A DNA stretch of 64,000 bases from Bacteroidota bacterium. Lineage in GTDB: Bacteria > Bacteroidota > Bacteroidia > Chitinophagales > LD1. Positions 55,755 to 64,000 of the stretch are shown one piece after another. The notes under the pieces were generated by a model. That model searched no databases. It saw nothing but the letters and a program-made list of their open reading frames with translations, and was not told the origin of the DNA. The stretch spans positions 248,001 through 312,000 of the forward strand of contig JADKJG010000004.1 of the NCBI GenBank assembly GCA_016722375.1, in the 5' to 3' direction. A program made the translations under genes and the position numbers. Every line of letters starts with the position of its first letter. Position 1 is the stretch's first letter.

Positions 55755-56555
55755 TTATTTCCCCAAATCTCCTGCTCTTTGCAAAGCGGCTTGCAGCGCC
55801 AGTTCGATTTTAGTATTCACTTCGTTATTCCCCAACACGTGCAGAGCGGCTTCGGTGGTTCCGCCTTTAGAGGCCACGCGTTTAATCCATTCATTACAGG
55901 TCAATTGGCTTTGGTTATGAAGATGAACGGCACCCATAAAAGTTTGGTTCACCAGTAGTTCGGCCTGAGAAGGAGAGAAGCCCATTTGGGCAGCGGCGTT
56001 AATCATGGCTTGCATAAAGTAATAGACGTAGGCCGGTCCGCTGCCGGAGACTGCCGTGGCGGCATCGAGCATGTTTTCATCTTCTACATACACCGACTTA
56101 CCGGTGGTGTTGATGAGGTTTTGAATGATGAAGAGTTCTTTTTTATCCATAGCAGGAGAGGAGGTGAAGACCGTCATGCCCATGCCGATTTGCGCGGGCA
56201 GGTTGGGCATAGAGCGCACTACTTTGGTAGCACCCAGCGCCTGCATCACTTGCGCCATCTGGATGCCTGCCATGATGGAAAGAATCAATTGGTCTGCTTG
56301 AATAAATGGTTTGAGTTGTGCTGCAAGCCCCGGAAAATCTTGTGGTTTCACTGCCAAGATTATGATGTCTGCTTGCGAAATATACGCTCCGGCGGCGGAA
56401 AAAATATTGGTGCGCGGCACTTCTTTCACTTGTGCTTCGCCGCCGACCATTCGATCGAGCAAGAAAAGGTCTTCGGGAACAATAAAGCGGGAAGCAAGAA
56501 AACTGCGGGCGTATGTAGTGCCCATATTTCCGGCACCGGCGATGAGAACTTTCAT
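55755..56555 (-). CDS. proC: Pyrroline-5-carboxylate reductase ProC
   Basis: 266 residues. Last step of proline synthesis. Rossmann start MKVLIAGAGNMGTTYARSF, AVKPQDF, SIMAGI, VVRSMPNLPAQIGMGMT, and the signature around SGSGPAYVYYFMQAM and KGGTTEAALHVL. Complete and in one frame. Monocistronic. Confidence 0.96.
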   Translation of the reverse strand: MKVLIAGAGNMGTTYARSFLASRFIVPEDLFLLDRMVGGEAQVKEVPRTNIFSAAGAYISQADIIILAVKPQDFPGLAAQLKPFIQADQLILSIMAGIQMAQVMQALGATKVVRSMPNLPAQIGMGMTVFTSSPAMDKKELFIIQNLINTTGKSVYVEDENMLDAATAVSGSGPAYVYYFMQAMINAAAQMGFSPSQAELLVNQTFMGAVHLHNQSQLTCNEWIKRVASKGGTTEAALHVLGNNEVNTKIELALQAALQRAGDLGK

Positions 56556-56905
56556 AATGCAATGCTGAATTTAGAATGCTGAGTGCTGAATATCAAGGGA
56601 TGGTTCAACTTTTGGATTTTAGAAAAGAAGGGTGATGATTTTTTTGACAAGGGGTAAAGATTCTATTTGTTTTTCTGTTGAAAGAAGATTTAACGGGCAA
56701 TAATAGCACAAATGAATCTTCGGGAAATTGTATGGTGCAAGGGGGTGCAACCTTTATTGCGGTTGTTCGGTCTTAATGGTAGTTTAGTTTTAGGGTTATA
56801 GAAAAGCCCTTCGCCCTTTGCGGAGGGTTTTTCTTTTTTTAGGATGTAGGGATTTTCCTCTTTGCCTGTTTTCCCTAAATTCGTCCCCACTAAAAAATAT
56901 ATGCG
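56556..56905. other. Divergent intergenic region with an orphan terminator
   Basis: No protein gene seen. A plus-strand hairpin with T-run at 56801-56840 (CCCTTCG / CGGAGGG, then TTTTTC and seven T) has no gene in front of it, so it would end a short transcript starting after about 56650 or act as an attenuator in the leader of the gene at 56906. Confidence 0.5.
56801..56840 (+). terminator. Orphan terminator hairpin upstream of 56906
   Basis: AAAGCCCTTCGC...GCGGAGGGTTTTTC with a long T-run. Nothing coding lies before it on this strand. Confidence 0.7.
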
Positions 56906-58210
56906 ATGATGAAAAGATTTTTACAATTAACCGTAGTAGCTGTGTTAGCACTGCACTCATGGACAAGTTCTGCTCAAGTGGTGAACAACAGTTTCGAGAA
57001 TTGGGCGACAGACACGATACACTTTGCGGGTATTGCTCCCTATCTGCCTGCTGAAACGTTCAGCTATAACGACCCCTCTGAATGGACTACCTCCAACTCC
57101 ATCACCGGTATGTCTGCTTTGGGCGGCCATTTGTTTGTTACGCAGTCTTCGGATGCCTACCACGGTAGCAGTGCAATAAAAATTATTACGGACACCATCG
57201 CCCGTGTATTCAGTAGTCAACTAACGGTTCCGGGTTTTGCTATCAACGGTTACTTTACGGTTGAGTTATCTTCGCTCATTGGCGGATTGAATATTACGCC
57301 GATGTCTATAGCCGGTGCCGGTCAACCATTCACCCAGAGGCTGACCAGCTTGAAAGGATATTATAAGTATGCGCCTATTTTGAACCCAAACACTAGCGCA
57401 AACGATACCTGCATGATTTGGGCGACGCTGCGAAAAGGAACCACAGCCGTGGCGGATGCTATTTATAAAAGCACGATTTCTACGAATGGGCAGTACGCAG
57501 CATTTGACATTCCTTTTGAATATCATAATTGCGAACAACCGGATACCTTGGTGATTTTGCTTTCATCGAGCATCCCTAAAACAGCGGGATTGCTGAGCGG
57601 TGTTTCTGATTTGGTTCGGGGAAGTGAATTGATAGTAGATAGCATCTATTATGATGTGATAGGGTCTGGGTACCAGTTCACCCCCTTGGCACGCAATGAC
57701 CGAGACACCACTATTAAAAACACTGCTAAGACAATTAATGTTCTTGCAAATGACGAAGATTGCGATGATCCGAGTTTAACAGTTACGATTCTTGCCAATG
57801 CCAAGAATGGAACAGCAACGGTTCAGGCTAACCAGATACTTTACACCCCGGCTGCAAATTTTGTGGGTTATGATACGATCTATTATCAGGCAAGCGACGG
57901 CACAAATAACGCTGCTGCTTATGTTTGGATTAATGTTAAAGCGCCTGTAGGTATCAGCGAAGCAAACCAGGTTGCGGTCAAACTGTTTCCCAATCCGGTG
58001 AATCAATATCTGAATATTCAACTGGAATCGAAGCCGGGTATGCAGGCAGAGATATTTGATGCATTGGGTAAAAGCATCGGAGTTTATTCTTTAGATCAGA
58101 ATAATACGAGGGTTTCAACTGCTGGTTTTTTTACTGGTATGTATCTCTTTCAAATCACGAATGCCTCTAATCAGATAATCTCCCGAGGCAGGTTTGCAGT
58201 GAATAGGTAG
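56906..58210 (+). CDS. T9SS type A secreted protein with PCMD-like and cadherin-like domains
   Basis: 434 residues. Signal peptide up to SSAQ. Residues 25-235 (VVNNSFENWATDTIHFAGIAPY) resemble the glycan-binding-type beta-sandwich seen in many Bacteroidota surface proteins. Residues 255-345 are a cadherin-like module (VLANDEDCDDPSLTVTILAN, ILYTPAANFVGYDTIYYQAS). The last 75 residues are the type A sorting domain (VKLFPNPVNQYLNIQL ... GMYLFQI ... RFAVNR). Exported across the outer membrane and probably cell attached. Own terminator follows. Confidence 0.9.
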   Translation: MMKRFLQLTVVAVLALHSWTSSAQVVNNSFENWATDTIHFAGIAPYLPAETFSYNDPSEWTTSNSITGMSALGGHLFVTQSSDAYHGSSAIKIITDTIARVFSSQLTVPGFAINGYFTVELSSLIGGLNITPMSIAGAGQPFTQRLTSLKGYYKYAPILNPNTSANDTCMIWATLRKGTTAVADAIYKSTISTNGQYAAFDIPFEYHNCEQPDTLVILLSSSIPKTAGLLSGVSDLVRGSELIVDSIYYDVIGSGYQFTPLARNDRDTTIKNTAKTINVLANDEDCDDPSLTVTILANAKNGTATVQANQILYTPAANFVGYDTIYYQASDGTNNAAAYVWINVKAPVGISEANQVAVKLFPNPVNQYLNIQLESKPGMQAEIFDALGKSIGVYSLDQNNTRVSTAGFFTGMYLFQITNASNQIISRGRFAVNR

Positions 58211-58230
58211 CAATCTTTTTTCAGTTCATA

Positions 58231-58263
58231 ATGAAGCATCGGAACCTCTCCGGTGCTTTTTTT
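58231..58263 (+). terminator. Terminator after 56906 gene
   Basis: AAGCATCGGA / TCCGGTGCTT around ACCTC with a T-run. Confidence 0.85.
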
Positions 58264-58409
58264 ATGGTTTAAGGTCAAATACAATATGCCGTTTGTTGGA
58301 AACAAAGACTTTAGGCATGAAACAGCGACTTTTTTAATCAAATCTTCTTGACAAAGCCTTGAACCAAACATATATTGACTGCATACAAAACGAAAAAAAT
58401 AAGAGCATT

Positions 58410-59603
58410 ATGAAAAAGTTAAACATTCTTACACTAAGCATCTTCTTGACAAGCGGACTTCTTTCTTCGGCTGGCGACTGTCCATCACTTTATGGGAAGT
58501 TTACTATTGGCGGCAGCGAATCGGCTGATTACAGTTCGATCAAAGAGGCTGCGGAAGCATTGAAGTGCGGTGGGGTTTCAGGACCGGTATCTTTCAGTAT
58601 TGAGAAGGGTATCTATAAAGAGCGGGTTTTGATTTCTTCTATACCCGGAGCCTCTGCATCAAACCCAATCACCTTTGAATCGCGCTCAGGAAATAATACC
58701 GATGTAGTAATTGATTATTCAACCGGAGATGCTACTGTGAATTTGAACGGCAGTTCTTTTCTTTCATTTGAGAACCTGACCATAGACCACAAAGCTGCGG
58801 TGTATGGAAATTGTGTTCGCGTTGATGGGAACGCCTCGAACCTTCGCTTTAAGAACGTGATTTTTGAAGGAGTGGAGGTAGCTCGTCCGGGTGCCAATAA
58901 CGCCACCGTATATTTTGCTGCCAACTCACCAAAGACAGATATCGCCTTTGAAGATTGCGAAATCAATAACGGAAGTTGCGGTATCTATAAAGGAGGGGTG
59001 AATGAAGAGATGCAGGATAGCAAAACGCGTATTACTGGCACCCTGTTTTTTAATCAATTTGAAAGTGGTTTGGCTTTGACCAATGAAGATGCTCCTGTCA
59101 TCACTAACAATGTTTTCAGTACACTTTCCAGCTATGTTGGCTTTAAAGCAATTAATCTCGACAACGTGAATAACAATGTGATACTGAGTAACAATATCAT
59201 TAACGCTGCCAACGGAACTTATGGATTAGCTATGCACAACTGCCAAGCCCAGGCTACTCACCCTGCTCAAATTAGCAACAACTCTATAGCGGTGGGTGGT
59301 AATGGAGAAGCGTATGGCATCCATTTATCAGGCAACACGGATAATCAAATCATTAACTTCAACCGTGTGAAATTGACTATAAACGGAAAGGTGCAAGAGA
59401 ATCAGGCATACTACAAAAATGTAGGCTCCGGGAACAATGTGAATATGATGAATGATTTGATGTATGACCTTAACACCGGTGGCTATACTATTCTTGGTAA
59501 TACTTATAAAGATATGTTCAATCAACTGCCTGGCCAAAGCAACCCGTCTCTGGCGGTTTCTGCCAACGGAATCATGATTGAAAAGGTCTCTCCGATGAAG
59601 TAA
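58410..59603 (+). CDS. Secreted right-handed beta-helix protein
   Basis: 397 residues from the ATG at 58410 (MKKLNILTLSIFLTSGLLSS, signal peptide); the longer frame adds 17 residues in front of the signal and is unlikely. The body begins like pectinesterase-type or parallel beta-helix proteins (YSSIKEAAEALKCGGVSGPV, KERVLISSIPG) and continues as N-rich repeats (ITNNVFSTL, VILSNNIINAANG, ISNNSIAVGGNG) of about 22 residues. No T9SS sorting domain is seen, and I find no clear catalytic Asp set. Probably binds or processes polysaccharide; unproven. Confidence 0.82.
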   Translation: MKKLNILTLSIFLTSGLLSSAGDCPSLYGKFTIGGSESADYSSIKEAAEALKCGGVSGPVSFSIEKGIYKERVLISSIPGASASNPITFESRSGNNTDVVIDYSTGDATVNLNGSSFLSFENLTIDHKAAVYGNCVRVDGNASNLRFKNVIFEGVEVARPGANNATVYFAANSPKTDIAFEDCEINNGSCGIYKGGVNEEMQDSKTRITGTLFFNQFESGLALTNEDAPVITNNVFSTLSSYVGFKAINLDNVNNNVILSNNIINAANGTYGLAMHNCQAQATHPAQISNNSIAVGGNGEAYGIHLSGNTDNQIINFNRVKLTINGKVQENQAYYKNVGSGNNVNMMNDLMYDLNTGGYTILGNTYKDMFNQLPGQSNPSLAVSANGIMIEKVSPMK

Positions 59604-59630
59604 CCTTCATAGCTTGTTCGTTACTTTTAT

Positions 59631-59667
59631 AAGTCTGGGCTTCCTAGCCCGGACTTTTCTTTTTTTA
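59631..59667 (+). terminator. Terminator after beta-helix gene
   Basis: AAGTCTGGGCT / AGCCCGGACTT, loop TCCT, then T-rich tail. Confidence 0.88.
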
Positions 59668-59730
59668 TAAGCAGGAGCGGCTTTATTTCTTGTCTTTTGT
59701 TTTGCCATCTATTTTCTATTTTCATCCCCT

Positions 59731-60765
59731 GTGAGTACACCAACTTTGAACCATTTAGACGAACTGCCTTACCCTGAATTTTTTCAAAATTATTCTGAGG
59801 CTATATTTATTACAGATTCTCAACAGCAACTGATTTATTCTAATCCGGCCTTTGTGCAGATGAGTGGAGCAAACGCAGCGAGCATAGTACACGAAGTTCT
59901 TGCTTCAATGATTGAAAAGGAAGAAAATGTTCGGGTGAGTATGCGGAATCCGCAATTGTATAATCTGGTTGTTTCACGCACCAAAATTCAATTGAAAAAC
60001 GAAATGCTGGGTTATGTATTTGTTCTGTCAGAAGTTATCGAAGAAAGCGATCTGAAGCAAGAGTTGGATAAAAAAACTAAGGAAACTACCCGCGCAAAAG
60101 AGGAACTGGAGCAAATTCTTTATGTTGTTTCTCATGATTTACAAGCACCGCTTCGCTCTACAGGAAGTTTTATACAACTGATGGAGAAAAGTATTAAAAA
60201 GGGAGATACCCAAGCGGTTGGCGAGTTTATGAAGTTTGTTTTGGAGGGAGTCGCCACCATGCAATCATTGATACAGGATTTATTGGAGTTTTCACGGATC
60301 ACCACAAAGGGGCAACCTTTTGTTGAAACAGATTTGAATCAGGTGCTGCAATCTGCTCAGATACATTTGATGAAAAAGATAGAGGAGAAGGGCGCTGTGA
60401 TTACTTCGCAGCAGCTTCCCAAAGTAAAAGGAGATACAGCACAACTAACCCGACTTTTTCAGGAGCTTTTGGACAATGCACTGAAATTTGTACCTAGCGA
60501 TCGGAAGCCTGAAATCAACATATCTGTAAAAGAAAGAGAGACTGATTACCTAATTTCATTGGGTGATAATGGTATCGGGATAGAAGAAAAGTTTTACAGT
60601 CGAATTTTTGTTATTTTCCAAAGGCTTCACCAGAAGGGAGACTATGAAGGAACCGGAATTGGCCTAGCGGTGGGGAAAAGAATATTGGAAAGACATGGCG
60701 GTGAAATCTGGGTGGAATCTGAGGTTGGGAAAGGGAGTGTTTTTAATTTTACTTTGAATAAATAA
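59731..60765 (+). CDS. PAS-domain histidine kinase (phytochrome-type HisKA)
   Basis: 344 residues from a GTG start. PAS-like sensor at residues 15-105 (IFITDSQQQLIYSNPAFVQM), a coiled-coil linker, HisKA with VVSHDLQAPLRS (phospho-acceptor His135) and an ATPase domain with LLDNALKF (N box), GDNGIGI (G1) and GTGIGLAVGKRI (G2). No membrane helices, so cytoplasmic. Eight bases before the first receiver gene: one operon of kinase plus two receivers. Confidence 0.94.
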   Translation: MSTPTLNHLDELPYPEFFQNYSEAIFITDSQQQLIYSNPAFVQMSGANAASIVHEVLASMIEKEENVRVSMRNPQLYNLVVSRTKIQLKNEMLGYVFVLSEVIEESDLKQELDKKTKETTRAKEELEQILYVVSHDLQAPLRSTGSFIQLMEKSIKKGDTQAVGEFMKFVLEGVATMQSLIQDLLEFSRITTKGQPFVETDLNQVLQSAQIHLMKKIEEKGAVITSQQLPKVKGDTAQLTRLFQELLDNALKFVPSDRKPEINISVKERETDYLISLGDNGIGIEEKFYSRIFVIFQRLHQKGDYEGTGIGLAVGKRILERHGGEIWVESEVGKGSVFNFTLNK

Positions 60766-60773
60766 TCTACCCA

Positions 60774-61223
60774 ATGGAATTTTTACAAAGCAGAAAGAAC
60801 AAATACCACATCTTGTTGGTGGAAGATAATCCGGCAGATATTAGACTGACTAAGGAGGCTTTGAAAGAAAGTAGTTTAGAAATCACTCTGGATGTGGTGA
60901 TGGATGGAGAAGCGGCACTTGATTTTCTTTTAAAGAGAAAGGGTTATAGTGATGCTACAACACCCCTTATCATACTGCTTGATTTGAATCTGCCCAAAAA
61001 GAACGGGCTGGAGGTATTGAAAGAAATAAAGGCTGATGAGTCACTGAAAGAAATACCCGTAATTGTACTGACAACATCTGATGCAAAACATGATATTACC
61101 CGTGCTTACCAGTTATATGCAAATTGTTACATTATCAAGCCTATAGATTTCGATGAATTTTCAAAGGTCATTCAACTGATAGAGGCATTCTGGTTTCGTG
61201 CCGCTAAACTTCCCGCAGCTTAA
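60774..61223 (+). CDS. Single-domain response regulator (Rcp1-like)
   Basis: 149 residues, receiver only. Acidic pair in LLVEDNPADIRL, phospho-acceptor Asp70 in LLDLNLPKKNG, switch Thr in VLTTSDA and Lys in YIIKPID. Such stand-alone receivers are typical partners of the kinase upstream. Confidence 0.95.
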   Translation: MEFLQSRKNKYHILLVEDNPADIRLTKEALKESSLEITLDVVMDGEAALDFLLKRKGYSDATTPLIILLDLNLPKKNGLEVLKEIKADESLKEIPVIVLTTSDAKHDITRAYQLYANCYIIKPIDFDEFSKVIQLIEAFWFRAAKLPAA

Positions 61224-61238
61224 ATAATACCCTTAACT

Positions 61239-61994
61239 ATGACTACAGAAGAACTTAAAGTATTGCTTCTTGAAGACAACGAAGGCGATGCCTTCTTAAT
61301 AAAATTTTATTTAGAGGAATCCACTACTCCGAGCTTTAAAGTTTCTCATGCCACAAACCTTCAAGGGGCGCTAGATTTTTTATCTAAGGAGAAATTTGAT
61401 TTGATTCTAAGTGATATGAATCTACCGGACAGTTTTGGAATGGATACAATTAAAACCATGCTTTCCAAATATCCGGGCAATCTGATTATTGTGCTCACTG
61501 GCCTTACGGATGAGTATGTGGGTCTTCAAACCGTTCGATTCGGGGCACAGGATTTTTTAGTGAAGGGTAAGTTTGATGGGAAGGTGCTGGTGTCATCCAT
61601 TCTCTTCGCGTTTGAGCGGTTTAAGTTGAACAAGGAAATTGATCATGTATCTAAAGAACTAGATGCTGAAAATTGGCGGCTGGATTCTATTCAGCGCCTG
61701 CTAAAAGTTGGTTATAGTGAAATAGATCCGCGTACTCAAACTATTTATCGGTCGCGTTTTACTATTGAAATGATGGATTATAATCCCAAAAAGCAAAATG
61801 GGAAAATGGAAGATTTCGGTGAGAATATTCACCCAGATGACCTAAATAGGATAATGGCCAAACTTGCTGAAGTAATGGTATCAAAAACCTCTGGAGAAGA
61901 GATTTTCCGACATTCAAAAAATGGGAAAATCTATCGGGTGCTTTATGAATACAGAAATGAAAAAATTTGCTGCATTTTGCAGGAGAGTAAATAA
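61239..61994 (+). CDS. Response regulator with C-terminal PAS-like domain
   Basis: 251 residues. Receiver (residues 5-120) with LLLEDNEGDAF, Asp59 in LILSDMNLPDS and VLTGLTD; the conserved Lys lies in FLVKGKF. Residues 160-250 resemble a PAS/PAC fold (YSEIDPRTQTIYRSRF, ENIHPDDLNRIMAKLAE, GKIYRVLYEYRNE). No kinase or DNA-binding domain, so output is probably through protein contact. Confidence 0.9.
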   Translation: MTTEELKVLLLEDNEGDAFLIKFYLEESTTPSFKVSHATNLQGALDFLSKEKFDLILSDMNLPDSFGMDTIKTMLSKYPGNLIIVLTGLTDEYVGLQTVRFGAQDFLVKGKFDGKVLVSSILFAFERFKLNKEIDHVSKELDAENWRLDSIQRLLKVGYSEIDPRTQTIYRSRFTIEMMDYNPKKQNGKMEDFGENIHPDDLNRIMAKLAEVMVSKTSGEEIFRHSKNGKIYRVLYEYRNEKICCILQESK

Positions 61995-62035
61995 AACAAA
62001 GTCGGTCGCCCTTAGGGACGACCGACTTTGTTTTA
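61994..62035. terminator. Bidirectional terminator
   Basis: AAAACAAAGTCGGTCG / CGACCGACTTTGTTTT; ends the kinase operon and the rplT operon from the other side. Confidence 0.93.
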
Positions 62036-62057
62036 TGAAAGGACTAAAAAGCTAGGC

Positions 62058-62402
62058 TTATTTTACCTGGGCAACAATTGCTTTGAAGGCTTCTGGATTA
62101 TTCAGAGCCAAATCCGCAAGGACTTTACGATTCAATTCAATGTTGGCTGAAGCCAGTTTGTTAATGAAACGAGAGTAAGTCAAACCCTCTTCTCGAACGG
62201 CAGCATTGATACGGGTAATCCAAATTCCGCGATAGTCCCTCTTCTTGAGTTTGCGACCTACATAAGAGTAAACACCCGCTTTTTCTACCGCGTTTTTGGC
62301 AACGGTATAAACCTTACTACGGCTGAGGAAATATCCTTTAGCCTTATCGAGTATCTTCTTTCTTCTTTTCCGCGAAGCGACGGCATTGGTTGAACGTGGC
62401 AT
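62058..62402 (-). CDS. rplT: 50S ribosomal protein L20
   Basis: 114 residues, full length. MPRSTNAVASRKRRKKIL start and the conserved WITRINAAVREEGLTYSRF are diagnostic. 40 bases after rpmI. Confidence 0.98.
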   Translation of the reverse strand: MPRSTNAVASRKRRKKILDKAKGYFLSRSKVYTVAKNAVEKAGVYSYVGRKLKKRDYRGIWITRINAAVREEGLTYSRFINKLASANIELNRKVLADLALNNPEAFKAIVAQVK

Positions 62403-62442
62403 CTTCTTTCTATTTTGTTATTTGCAAATTTTGGAGTAAAAA

Positions 62443-62640
62443 TTAGGATAAACCAAGCATCAACTTCACTCTAGGCATATCGCTTTTATGAACGATGGCA
62501 GATTTAGCAAGTTCTTCTTTTCTTTTCTTACTCTTGCTACCCAGCAGATGGCGCTTAAATGCCTTCGAACGCTTAATCTTCCCTGATCCAGTTACCTTGA
62601 ACCTTTTCTTGGCTCCGGAGTTTGTTTTTTGTTTAGGCAT
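62443..62640 (-). CDS. rpmI: 50S ribosomal protein L35
   Basis: 65 residues. MPKQKTNSGAKKRFKVTGSG and KAFKRHLLGSKSKKRK are diagnostic. infC, usually directly before rpmI, is not adjacent here; a lipoprotein gene stands upstream on the same strand. Confidence 0.97.
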   Translation of the reverse strand: MPKQKTNSGAKKRFKVTGSGKIKRSKAFKRHLLGSKSKKRKEELAKSAIVHKSDMPRVKLMLGLS

Positions 62641-62748
62641 AACCTTTTTATCTTATTTTTTGGGACGGCAAATATATTGATACTTTCAAGATAACCAAAA
62701 GAAGTTTTAGAAAGTTTGACTATGGGATAATCACCCAATTCCTAATGG

Positions 62749-63130
62749 TTATTGTTTCTGGTATTTGCCAGGCACCAGTGCAGCACGTGACCCGCAGGTA
62801 TCTTCCAGCAATGTTAGAGAAAGTGTAGGATAAAATGTTCCGGTGATGCTCTCTACGGAATACCGCCAGTCATAGCTTCCAATTGCAGAATCAGAACACG
62901 CACCTGATTGGTCCGAAAAAATAAGAGAATTTGTCCCTGTATGAAATGTGCCAGAGGTTTCTGAGATTCCAAGGTTCTTTAGGATATAGGTGCTATCGCT
63001 ATTCAGTGTTATTTCTGAAAGGTTATTAGTCCAGCTTCCTACGTAATCTTCTGGATCAGTATATTTTTTTTGTACAAGAAGAAAGTATAAAAAACAAGGA
63101 AGCCCAAAGTAAAATTTTCGTCAATTTCAT
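62749..63130 (-). CDS. Lipocalin-like lipoprotein, frameshifted
   Basis: Starts MKLTKILLWASLFFILSSC with lipobox LSSC (Cys19). After SSCTKK the frame is lost in a run of eight A (plus-strand T 63064-63071); removing one gives KKYTDPEDYVGSWTNN and continues through ITLNSDSTYIL, SGTFHTGTNSLIFSD and a pair of cysteines to VPGKYQKQ, about 126 residues. The YxGSW ... LxxDxTY ... GTF pattern is that of small lipocalin-like lipoproteins. The break is almost certainly a homopolymer error. Confidence 0.8.
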
Positions 63131-63295
63131 ATATCTAGTTGTTGTTTTCGTTGAAACCGGGGCGAAAAATAGAATATTTTGATTCTATTTTTCGCCATTG
63201 GCAATATCTGATGTGCATTAATCTGAATGTATCTGGATTTTTCTTCAGAGTTTTTGCTGTAACTAACACCTATGTATAACGTATACATAAGGATT

Positions 63296-64000
63296 ATGGC
63301 ACTAATCAAGAGGTTTTGGGATAATATATCTTACGCTGGAATCTTTGCTGCCAAGACAGATTGGGAGCGAAAGAATATCATCCATATCAATCGGGCATGG
63401 TTGATTTTGATGTTTGTACAACTCATTAGTGTTACCTCTCATATCGCTAATGGACTGGAACGTTCAGCCTGGCTCACTTTTATTTTAATTCTTGGACTTA
63501 TTGGGGTGCATTTAATTATCCGTATGGGTAAATTGAATGCAGGGAAAATGACTGCCATCTTGGTAATTAATTATAGCATGGTGCTAATGGGTGTTTTTCT
63601 TGGCAGCCAGACTCAGTTGATTGACTTCTTGCTGCTATCAGCAATGATGCCTCTGTATTTGTTTGAAACCAACAATAAGAAGTTGATCTTTTGGGGCATG
63701 TTTCTAAGCGTAGCTCCATTTGGTTTGTATCATTTGTTTATTCCTGGCTTTGAATCGTATGCACTTTCCTATGAAGAACAGATAGCTATTTACAAGGTTA
63801 CTTCGCCCATCAAATTGTTGTCATTAGTGACGCTCCTATATCTTATTTATAATAAAAATGCTGATTACGAAGAGGAAGTAAAACACAAAGAGCGGGAACT
63901 TATCGGTCAAAAAAGGCTGTATGAATGTATGTTGGAACAAATTCCTATTGCCATTGCCTCCTTTGATAAAGAACTAAAATATACTTACCTCAATAGTTCA
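63296..64000 (+). CDS. Membrane sensor protein with PAS domain, truncated by window end
   Basis: 235 codons, open to the edge. MALIKRFWDNISYAGIF start; about six helices between residues 35 and 195 (WLILMFVQLISVTSHIA, LTFILILGLIGVHLIIRM, LVINYSMVLMGVFLG, LIFWGMFLSVAPFGLYHLF, LLSLVTLLYLIYN), then a charged coiled coil (YEEEVKHKERELIGQK) and the start of a PAS domain (MLEQIPIAIASFDKELKYTY). Most likely a membrane histidine kinase or similar signalling protein continuing to the right. Confidence 0.85.
   Translation, partial: MALIKRFWDNISYAGIFAAKTDWERKNIIHINRAWLILMFVQLISVTSHIANGLERSAWLTFILILGLIGVHLIIRMGKLNAGKMTAILVINYSMVLMGVFLGSQTQLIDFLLLSAMMPLYLFETNNKKLIFWGMFLSVAPFGLYHLFIPGFESYALSYEEQIAIYKVTSPIKLLSLVTLLYLIYNKNADYEEEVKHKERELIGQKRLYECMLEQIPIAIASFDKELKYTYLNSS

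Overview
The window looks like a chromosome piece from a member of the Bacteroidota. Evidence: type IX secretion (T9SS) cargo with C-terminal sorting domains (5910-10595, 41875-42837, 56906-58210), TAnnTTTG -7 promoter elements (before 5137, 17906 and the tRNA at 22183), a CcmC with an N-terminal extension, and Bacteroidota-style receiver and kinase genes. I cannot place it below phylum. It appears to be a facultative anaerobe that respires nitrate.

Layout. 1-4247 (mostly minus strand): an acyl-CoA dehydrogenase, glutamate dehydrogenase and two cytochrome c maturation genes. 4248-17089: an ArsR regulator, a giant PKD surface protein, tRNA-Lys, a LysM lytic transglycosylase, unknown genes and two blocks of intergenic repeats. 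17240-22304: a secreted protein, a C-terminal processing protease, a small lipoprotein, the GTPases Der and Era, and initiator tRNA. 22526-23550: a decayed IS5-type element. 23600-41055: a nitrate respiration island with di-iron repair protein, FNR-like regulator, PTPS/QueD, DoxX-like protein, dihaem cytochrome c, narGHJI, a small membrane protein, carbonic anhydrase, NarK, a TDT transporter, hemerythrin, MoaA and an unknown protein. 41178-55500: MORN-repeat protein, a broken T9SS protein, an FnIII-like gene and a broken relative, Nudix, a double AAA+ ATPase, TerB-DnaJ protein, Lgt, and an envelope/lipid block (LptF/G-like permease, PAP2 phosphatase, ArnT-like glycosyltransferase). 55528-64000: ProC, two secreted proteins, a histidine kinase with two receivers, rpmI-rplT, a lipoprotein and the start of a membrane sensor.

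The strongest unexplained signal is a set of four intergenic tandem arrays (4688-4939, 26562-26750, 43251-43460, 54434-54664). Each has a strict 21-bp period, but the unit sequences are unrelated and base composition ranges from very AT-rich to GC-rich. Two of them sit directly upstream of members of one small FnIII-like family. A second signal is a TGA-N6-TCA palindrome upstream of four transcription units of the nitrate island, which suggests autoregulation and regulon control by the FNR-like protein at 24600.

A caution for any reader: at least nine genes, including the normally essential der and era, are split by single-base indels, most of them in or next to homopolymer runs. The initiator tRNA also carries an extra C. 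This pattern suggests uncorrected long-read or draft sequence, so most of these genes are probably intact in the organism. I annotate them as single genes with the frameshift position given.
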